From Haloarculaceae archaeon (GTDB lineage: Archaea > Halobacteriota > Halobacteria > Halobacteriales > Haloarculaceae), in assembly GCA_018609945.1 (NCBI GenBank), contig JAHENO010000202.1, positions 1-9,787 on the forward strand: DNA of 9,787 nt, in the 5' to 3' direction. Shown here in pieces: positions 5,897-9,787 of the stretch. The notes beneath the pieces are model-generated. The model worked only from the letters and a program-made list of their open reading frames with translations. It had not been told where the DNA came from and searched no databases. The position numbers were made by a program, and so were the translations under genes. How positions within the stretch are numbered: position 1 is the first letter of the stretch; the number at the start of each line of letters is the position of its first letter.

Positions 5897-7210
5897 ATGA
5901 CCGAGCGATGGTTGCCGGCGTGGGGGCTGACGTCGGTTGCCCTCGGGGGTGCGTCGCTGATCGTCCCCCTCTATGTCGTCGAACTCGGCGGGACCGCCGC
6001 CTCTCTCGGATTCCTCTTTGCGACTGGGTCGTTCGTCGGCGTCCCCGGCGCGCTCGTGTTCGGCAACCTCGCCGACAGGACGGGCAAGCGCCGGGTGTTC
6101 GTCGTCGTCGCGATGATCGTGACGGCTGCGACGATGGCTACCATTCCGCTGGTGGACAGCATCCCGCTGGTCGTCGCCGCCAACGCACTCCTCTGGCTCG
6201 GGTTCGCCGCCGCGATTCCCGTGTTGACACTGCTCGTCGTCGCCGGCGAACCCGAGGACCGCTGGAGCACGCTCATCGCCCACCTGAACAAGTACCAGGG
6301 GGTCGGCTGGGCGCTCGGGCTCGCCCTGGGATTCGTCGTCATCGCTGGCGGCTCTCGGCTCGTCGACCCGATAACGGCACAGCGGTACTTCTTTGTCGCG
6401 TGTGCGGGGAGTGCGGGGGTCGGTCTCCTGCTCGGCGTCCGGCGTCTCCCGCCGGACCCGCGGCCCGGCAGGGACGCCTCTCCACGGCGGCTCCGCCAGC
6501 GCGTGCGCCAGGCCGCGCGGTTCAACATCCGCGGCGCCGCGTTCCCGTTCACCCCCGCCCGGTTCGACGCGCGTGACCTGCACCCTCGAACGTTCCTCGA
6601 CCGCTTTACTCCACAGCTTGCCACGTACTTCGGTGCCGTGTTCCTCGTCTTCACCGGCTTCGGGGTTTTTTTCGCTCCGTTGCCCGCGTACCTCTCGGGT
6701 GAGGGGTACTCCGCCAGCGAGATCTTCGCGCTGTACCTCGTGTTGAACGTCGGCGCTGCGGTCTTCTACGGTCGCGCGGCCGAGCTGGCCGGCAAACACG
6801 ACGTCATCCGGGTACACATGAGCGGCCTGCTGGCCCGGGGAATCGCCCTTCCGGTTGTCGGCCTGTCGGGCGTCGCTCTCGGCGCGACGTCGATCGGGCT
6901 GGGTGCTGTCGGCCTCGTCTTCGTCGTCATCGGCCTGACGTGGGCGGTGATCGCCGTGACCGCGGCGACGCTTGTCACGCGACTCTCGCCGGCGGCGATC
7001 CGTGGCGAGGCCCTCGGCGTCTACGGCGCGCTCGTCGCCGTCGGGGGCGGTGTGGGTGGTCTATTTGGGGGGTGGCTTGCCGGCATCGGTTTCGTCGTGG
7101 CCTTCGGCGTCGCGGGCGGGCTGGTCGTCGTCGGGACCGGCGTCGTGGCTGTCTTGTCCCGACAGCAGGCGGCCGCGCGGGTCCACGACGTCGATACGGC
7201 GATCCAGTGA
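5897..7210 (+). CDS. Major facilitator superfamily transporter
   Basis: 437 aa integral membrane protein with about 12 hydrophobic spans in two sets of six, separated by a hydrophilic Arg/Pro-rich loop at about 187-245. The MFS motif A between TM2 and TM3 is visible as GNLADRTGKRR (56-66), with the conserved Asp60 and Arg61. The second half repeats the pattern more loosely (GRAAELAGKHDVIRV). It is probably a proton-coupled exporter or facilitator of a small molecule, but nothing identifies the substrate. Start: ATG 5897 was chosen because the TATA box at 5867-5872 is correctly spaced and the 24 residues from ATG 5825 would include the promoter. It is followed by the convergent SRP RNA gene about 95 nt downstream. 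Confidence 0.88.
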   Translation: MTERWLPAWGLTSVALGGASLIVPLYVVELGGTAASLGFLFATGSFVGVPGALVFGNLADRTGKRRVFVVVAMIVTAATMATIPLVDSIPLVVAANALLWLGFAAAIPVLTLLVVAGEPEDRWSTLIAHLNKYQGVGWALGLALGFVVIAGGSRLVDPITAQRYFFVACAGSAGVGLLLGVRRLPPDPRPGRDASPRRLRQRVRQAARFNIRGAAFPFTPARFDARDLHPRTFLDRFTPQLATYFGAVFLVFTGFGVFFAPLPAYLSGEGYSASEIFALYLVLNVGAAVFYGRAAELAGKHDVIRVHMSGLLARGIALPVVGLSGVALGATSIGLGAVGLVFVVIGLTWAVIAVTAATLVTRLSPAAIRGEALGVYGALVAVGGGVGGLFGGWLAGIGFVVAFGVAGGLVVVGTGVVAVLSRQQAAARVHDVDTAIQ

Positions 7211-7304
7211 TGTCCGGCTTCGTGACACGGGGAGTCGGTGATGCCCAGTCTCCACGCGGAGTCCAGCAGCTGCTGTCCGGTGAGAATGGCCGCATGAATG
7301 TGGA

Positions 7305-7605
7305 CAGTCGGGGTTGCCCGGCGTTCGGACGCGAGTAGTCCCGCTCGCCTCCTCCACCCCGCGACCCTGCGAGCGAGGGCTGTCCGGGGGTGCGCTGCTC
7401 GCTTCCGCGCCTGACGCGGTGCCCCCGGTTAACCACGCGAGCACACCCCTGCAGGTGCGACCACGCGGACCGCCGTCCCCGCAGGACGAGGCTTCGACGT
7501 TGGCTCGCGGGGCCCGCGTCCGTCTGACCGGACGTCCCCGAGGTTCGGTCCCCCCTCAAGACCGTACTGGGGGCGGGTGGAGCGGGGCCTAACCGCCCGA
7601 CCTAG
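7305..7605 (-). ncRNA. ffs: Signal recognition particle RNA (7S RNA)
   Basis: About 301 nt on the minus strand, close to the 304 nt I recall for Halobacterium 7S RNA. The 5' part CTAGGTCGGGCGGTTAGG (from 7605) resembles haloarchaeal 7S RNA. The ends pair as helix 1, GTCGGG (minus strand, 7601-7596) with CCCGAC (7312-7307). CTCCACCC and GGGTGGAG pair as the outer part of helix 5. The decisive mark is the SRP54-binding helix 8, minus-strand GCGTCAGGCGCGGAAGCG followed by AGCAGCGC (7417-7392), which carries GTCAGG...GGAAG...AGCAGC. A CACCTGCAGGGGTG hairpin at about 7444-7457 gives the GNAR tetraloop of helix 6, bound by SRP19. With SRP54 and SRP19 it targets nascent membrane proteins to the translocon. 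Boundaries are uncertain by several nt. Confidence 0.9.
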
Positions 7606-7627
7606 TCCATCAGGACCTACCAGAGGT

Positions 7628-7645
7628 CGGCATAAGGACCTTTCG
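7628..7645 (-). promoter_or_regulatory. SRP RNA promoter
   Basis: Minus-strand GAAAGGTCCTTATGCC has a purine-rich BRE-like stretch followed by CTTATG centred about 27 nt before the proposed RNA 5' end near 7605. This supports that end. Confidence 0.5.
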
Positions 7646-7664
7646 GATTCGCGGGTCTCCCGCG

Positions 7665-8054
7665 TCAGAAGAGATCGAGTGCCCCGGCGAACCACAGCCC
7701 GCCAATCGGGACGAGCAGGCCGACGGCGACTGTGACCCACCGGTGGTACTGCGAGACTTCGACGGCGTCGACGCGGGCGGTTAGTCCCCAGACGAGCAAG
7801 ATGCTCACGATGAAGACGCCGAAGACGAGTCCGGCACCCGCCGCGAAACTCGGATCGGTCCGTCCCTCGCGGCCGGCCGCGAAGACGATGACGCCCACGG
7901 TCGCGAGCAACCCGGCAGCGAGCGGCGTGACCAGCCCCGACCCGTAGTAGGCGCCGACACCCACGTCACTGACTGCGTAGGGGTACGCGAGCGCACCGAG
8001 GACACCCACACACCCGAGAATGCCGACCAGCGGCGCGACGCGCAACCCGTCCAT
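7665..8054 (-). CDS. Four-helix membrane protein, unknown function
   Basis: 129 aa, not assigned to a named family. Four hydrophobic segments are visible at about 7-27 (APLVGILGCVGVLGALAYPYA), 39-60, 70-91 (AAGAGLVFGVFIVSILLVWGL) and 105-127 (RWVTVAVGLLVPIGGLWFAGA). Short charged loops lie between them, GREGRTDPS after TM2 and TARVDAVEVSQYH after TM3, so both termini are likely on the same side of the membrane. No signal peptide separate from TM1, cysteine pair or catalytic motif is seen. It starts at ATG 8054 with a TATA-like box about 26 nt upstream and ends 20 nt before the SRP promoter region. It is likely a haloarchaea-specific conserved hypothetical; no function is inferred. Confidence 0.75.
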   Translation of the reverse strand: MDGLRVAPLVGILGCVGVLGALAYPYAVSDVGVGAYYGSGLVTPLAAGLLATVGVIVFAAGREGRTDPSFAAGAGLVFGVFIVSILLVWGLTARVDAVEVSQYHRWVTVAVGLLVPIGGLWFAGALDLF

Positions 8055-8075
8055 GGCTGGTACTCTGCCTGGCTT

Positions 8076-8086
8076 CGGCTTAAAGG
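8076..8086 (-). promoter_or_regulatory. Promoter of the four-helix membrane protein
   Basis: Minus-strand TCCTTTAAGCC has TTTAAG (8083-8078) about 26 nt before the ATG at 8054, fitting a leaderless transcript. The same A/T core read on the plus strand is about 60 nt from the divergent ATG at 8144, too far for the usual leaderless spacing. Confidence 0.5.
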
Positions 8087-8143
8087 ACGCGACACCGGGT
8101 CCCTGGCCAAAGCGTCAAGTTCGGGCCCCCACTACGGGCGGGC

Positions 8144-8458
8144 ATGGGACTCGGCGGAACCGCCAAGAAACTCCAGAAGGTGATGGACGCGGCCGAGCAA
8201 CTGTACTCGAAGATGAACGAGGTGGTGAGCGAACTGAAGGAGGTCCAGTCCGACGTCGAGGCCACCAGCGAGCAGGTCGACCGGATCGAACGCGACCTGG
8301 CCGAGCAGCGCGCGCTCCTGGAGGCCATGGCCGCCCAGCAGGACCTGGACGTCGAGTCGATCCTCGCCGAGGCGGAGATTCCGTCCGAGACCGACGCCGA
8401 GGCGACCGACGGGGAAGCGGGGGAGAGTACGGCCATCTACGCCGCCGACGAGGAGTGA
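8144..8458 (+). CDS. Small coiled-coil protein, haloarchaeal (DUF5798-like)
   Basis: 104 aa and soluble. Residues about 5-70 form a long amphipathic helix with heptad-like spacing of Leu/Val/Met (LQKVMDAAEQLYSKMNEVVSELKEVQ, then VDRIERDLAEQRALLEAMAAQ), i.e. a coiled coil. The short segment DVESILAEAEIP (77-88) follows, and the tail is acidic and disordered-looking (DAEATDGEAGESTAIYAADEE). The N-terminus MGLGGTAKKLQKV and the ILAEA segment match what I remember of the haloarchaeal family DUF5798, but that assignment is from memory. The function is unknown; coiled coil plus acidic tail suggests oligomerisation or a protein-binding scaffold. It is divergent from the four-helix gene (89-nt gap) and convergent with the CoA-binding gene (26-nt gap). 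No clear TATA box is seen at the expected place. Confidence 0.8.
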   Translation: MGLGGTAKKLQKVMDAAEQLYSKMNEVVSELKEVQSDVEATSEQVDRIERDLAEQRALLEAMAAQQDLDVESILAEAEIPSETDAEATDGEAGESTAIYAADEE

Positions 8459-8484
8459 CCGGCTCGCTGTCGCCGCTACCGGGA

Positions 8485-8892
8485 CTACATCAGTCGCTGA
8501 TGTTCGACCTTGAGACACCGGTCCTGGACGACGCGCTTGCCGGCAGCCTCGGCCCGGGCCGCGGCGTCGTCGTCGCGGATGCCGAGCTGGGTCCAGACGA
8601 CGCCCGCGTCCTCGCGGTCGAGTACCTCGTCGACGACTCCGGAGACCTCCGCGCTAGGGCGGAAGACGTCCACGATGTCCACCCCTGGCGGGACCTCCGA
8701 GAGCGAGTCGTAGGCTTCGCGACCGAATATCTCGTCAGCGTTGGGGTTTATCGGGACGATGTCGTATCCGTGGTCGAGCATGTACTTCGGGATGGCCCGG
8801 GCGGCCTTTCCCGGTGTCGTCGAGCAGCCGACGACAGCGATGGTATCGAGCGAGAGAATCTCCCGGAGTTCTTCGTCGTCTTCGACAGGCAT
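8485..8892 (-). CDS. CoA-binding domain protein (YccU-like)
   Basis: 135 aa, a single Rossmann-type CoA-binding domain, the usual length for this stand-alone family. Visible motifs in order are TIAVVGCSTTPGKAA (17-31, nucleotide-binding loop), YDIVPINPNADEIFG (43-57), VDIVDVFRPSAEV (71-83), GVVWTQLGIRDDDAA (97-111) and VVQDRCLKVEHQRL (121-134), which holds the family's conserved Cys126. The fold is that of the CoA-binding half of succinyl-CoA synthetase, but the catalytic ligase half is absent, so it probably binds CoA or a CoA thioester as a sensor or carrier; the real role is unknown. Its own promoter appears as CCCTTTTCG on the minus strand about 27 nt upstream. It is convergent with the coiled-coil gene. 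Confidence 0.9.
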   Translation of the reverse strand: MPVEDDEELREILSLDTIAVVGCSTTPGKAARAIPKYMLDHGYDIVPINPNADEIFGREAYDSLSEVPPGVDIVDVFRPSAEVSGVVDEVLDREDAGVVWTQLGIRDDDAAARAEAAGKRVVQDRCLKVEHQRLM

Positions 8893-8913
8893 ACGCCACC
8901 GCTATGCCGTCCG

Positions 8914-8926
8914 GTACGAAAAGGGT
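8914..8926 (-). promoter_or_regulatory. Promoter of the CoA-binding protein gene
   Basis: Minus-strand ACCCTTTTCGTAC has TTTTCG (8922-8917) about 27 nt before the ATG at 8892. The core match is moderate and the leaderless spacing is right. Confidence 0.4.
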
Positions 8927-8951
8927 GCCGCCGGGCCAATGTGGGTGGAAC

Positions 8952-8966
8952 CGGGGAGTTTTTACC
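8952..8966 (+). promoter_or_regulatory. Promoter of the tRNA-Arg fragment
   Basis: CGGGGAGTTTTTACC with TTTTTA at 8959-8964, centred about 29 nt before the tRNA 5' end at 8991. The tRNA half therefore still has an intact-looking promoter in the expected place, which suggests it is the original gene and not a copy carried in by an element. Confidence 0.55.
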
Positions 8967-8990
8967 GCGACACTGGCAACCCGTCACTAC

Positions 8991-9029
8991 GGGCGCTTAG
9001 CTCAGCTTGGACAGAGCGAGTGGCTTCGG
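8991..9029 (+). pseudogene. 5' half of tRNA-Arg (UCG), 3' half absent
   Basis: Bases 8991-9029 form a normal tRNA 5' half: acceptor strand GGGCGCT (8991-8997), TA, D arm GCTC-AGCTTGGACA-GAGC (9000-9017), G26, anticodon-stem strand AGTGG (9019-9023) and loop bases CTTCGG with anticodon TCG at 9026-9028. From 9030 the sequence stops matching: the expected CCACT, T arm and AGCGCCC strand are not found anywhere to the window end. The break falls just after position 37. Because the integrase gene begins 160 nt later, the likely cause is insertion of a mobile element in the anticodon loop. A very long intron or a split tRNA joined in trans cannot be excluded. The identity as Arg rests on the anticodon and on resemblance to haloarchaeal tRNA-Arg from memory. 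Confidence 0.7.
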
Positions 9030-9049
9030 CTCGGACGAGGCTCGCTCTG
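9012..9049 (+). repeat. Inverted repeat across the tRNA-Arg/element junction
   Basis: CAGAGCGAG (9012-9020, D-stem to anticodon-stem of the tRNA) and CTCGCTCTG (9041-9049) are a perfect 9-bp inverted repeat with a 20-nt spacer that contains the anticodon and the break point at 9029/9030. One arm is inside the tRNA and the other in the new sequence. Confidence 0.65.
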
Positions 9050-9079
9050 CTCGCGCTATGCATCGACTTCCTTCTGGTG

Positions 9080-9121
9080 GTTTTCCAGCTTCACCAAGAC
9101 AGGTGAACATCGATGGAAAAC
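9080..9121 (+). repeat. Nested inverted repeats upstream of the integrase gene
   Basis: Outer arms GTTTTCCA (9080-9087) and TGGAAAAC (9114-9121) and inner arms TTCACC (9090-9095) and GGTGAA (9102-9107) around the loop AAGACA, all perfect. A direct repeat ACCAAGAC occurs at 9093-9100 and again at 9125-9132, 32 nt apart, about three helical turns. The position between the tRNA break and the integrase start suits integrase arm-binding sites or an autoregulatory operator; which one is not shown. Confidence 0.6.
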
Positions 9122-9188
9122 TCTACCAAGACTCGACGAATCACACTATCACCGCGTAGTCGGTCGATTTCCCAGAGGTGTCAGGCTC

Positions 9189-9787
9189 ATGAATGAAATC
9201 GAAGGTATTCGCCTCATGTCGAAGATGTCTCGCCAGCAGTTGACTGAGCGACAAAGAGTAGACTACCAGAACCACCGCCAACAGTTGGTGAATTGGATGC
9301 TTAATCTCGGGAAAAATCCAGAACAGGCTAATGGATATGCATACGAAACTGCCCGTCGTCGTGCGATTAATCTCGATGCATTCTACCGATGGGTGTGGAA
9401 ACAAGATGATGGATATACGACTCTGATTACCCACGACCACGCTGATGATTACGTCCGAGAGCTTGCCTATTCTGACCACTCTAACACCCACAAGACGAAT
9501 CTGACGAAGGCACTGAAGATGCTTTTCCGATGGCGAGCCTTTGAATTTGGTGAAAAAGAGTGGGACCCTCCTATCACGTTCAATCAACCGAACACATCTG
9601 CACAACCCCGTGACCATCTGACACGAGAAGAACGTCGGAGGATTCGAGAAGTTGCACTCAAATATGGGAGCGTACCTCACTACAACAGTCTGACACCCGA
9701 CGAGCGCCGAGAGTGGAAGACTCACCTCGCACGACGATTCGGGAAATCCTCGAACGAAATTGGGAAGATTGATTTTGAGCGAGCCAA
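9189..9787 (+). CDS. Tyrosine-type integrase/recombinase, N-terminal part (truncated by window end)
   Basis: The frame is open to the window end (199 codons visible). The protein reads MNEIEGIRLMSKMSRQQ at the start, with QNHRQQLVNWMLNLGKNPEQANGYA (about 27-51) and FYRWVWKQDDGYTTLITHDHADDYVREL, the SAM-like core-binding domain. Then come NTHKTNLTKALKMLFRWRAFEFG and the linker PRDHLTREERRRIREVALKYGSVPHYNSL...WKTHLARRFGKSSNEIG, which I recognise from haloarchaeal integrases. The catalytic Arg...His-x-x-Arg...Tyr residues would lie beyond the window. It should catalyse integration and excision of a genomic island or provirus. Start: ATG 9189 is preceded by AGAGGTG (9174-9180), a possible ribosome-binding site; ATG 9216 or 9225 are alternatives. 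The DNA is 44% G+C (53/120 in 9301-9420) and the protein less acidic than its neighbours, signs of acquired DNA. Confidence 0.85.
   Translation, partial: MNEIEGIRLMSKMSRQQLTERQRVDYQNHRQQLVNWMLNLGKNPEQANGYAYETARRRAINLDAFYRWVWKQDDGYTTLITHDHADDYVRELAYSDHSNTHKTNLTKALKMLFRWRAFEFGEKEWDPPITFNQPNTSAQPRDHLTREERRRIREVALKYGSVPHYNSLTPDERREWKTHLARRFGKSSNEIGKIDFERA

Noticed and set aside
7264..7275. Palindrome CAGCAGCTGCTG between the MFS gene and SRP RNA as an operator
   Set aside because: It is a 12-bp perfect palindrome but lies downstream of both convergent genes, where an operator makes little sense. It could help termination, but no T run follows.
7314..7592. 92-codon plus-strand frame and overlapping minus-strand frames in the SRP RNA region
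   Set aside because: The region is explained by the structured SRP RNA; the peptides are Arg/Pro-rich with no homologous feature.
8020..9000. 326-codon plus-strand frame over the coiled-coil and CoA-binding genes
   Set aside because: It contradicts two better supported genes and ends inside the tRNA-Arg fragment; the translation is Arg/Gly/Pro-rich low-complexity sequence.
9030..9132. A short BHB intron completing the tRNA-Arg
   Set aside because: No downstream bases supply the GAAG central helix followed by a 3-nt bulge and CCACT; the only CGAGAAG (near 9630) is inside the integrase and is not followed by an anticodon-stem strand.
9141..9725. 194-codon open frame on the minus strand opposite the integrase
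   Set aside because: The plus strand encodes a recognisable integrase with family-typical segments over the same bases, and the minus translation has no known family character. It is an antisense shadow.

Overview
The window looks like chromosomal DNA of a halophilic archaeon (class Halobacteria). The protein-coding part is G+C-rich (44 of 60 bases in 2041-2100), the proteins are acidic (many Asp/Glu, few Lys), several genes have a TATA-like hexamer about 25-30 nt before the start codon with no Shine-Dalgarno (leaderless transcription), and a tRNA gene carries an archaeal bulge-helix-bulge (BHB) intron. No species can be named from the sequence alone.

Layout. (1) 1-1222: 3' part of a fused 3-hydroxyacyl-CoA dehydrogenase/enoyl-CoA hydratase gene (fatty-acid beta-oxidation), cut by the window edge. 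(2) 1255-1570: a tRNA-Glu(UUC) gene with a 30-nt intron at position 37/38, followed by a second 22-nt copy of its 3' end and three hairpins whose loops resemble each other while their arms differ. This looks like an old integration-site duplication. (3) 1602-4253: purD, a GT4 glycosyltransferase and the RNase P subunit Rnp4, all on the + strand with short gaps, probably one transcript. (4) 4293-5489: own promoter, then a YhbY/CRM RNA-binding protein overlapping an MscS channel by 4 nt. (5) 5532-5816 (-) and 5897-7210 (+): a small two-helix membrane protein and an MFS transporter, divergently transcribed. (6) 7305-7605 (-): the SRP (7S) RNA, which fills most of a roughly 450-bp stretch without a protein gene. 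(7) 7665-8054 (-), 8144-8458 (+), 8485-8892 (-): a four-helix membrane protein, a coiled-coil protein and a CoA-binding-domain protein. (8) 8952-9787: a tRNA promoter and the 5' half of a tRNA-Arg(UCG), ending at position 37, after which the sequence changes to lower G+C DNA (53 of 120 bases in 9301-9420). That DNA holds a repeat-rich leader and the N-terminal part of a haloarchaeal tyrosine integrase running off the window.

How the parts relate. Most protein genes are housekeeping: purine synthesis, RNase P and ribosome-type RNA binding, osmotic safety valve, SRP RNA. The accessory signal lies at the two tRNA loci, about 7.6 kb apart, which both carry marks of site-specific integration. The tRNA-Arg locus is the most unusual: the gene appears broken exactly where archaeal tRNA introns normally sit, with an integrase immediately downstream and no 3' half in the remaining 750 bases. 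No defence system, CRISPR array or complete new operon is visible.
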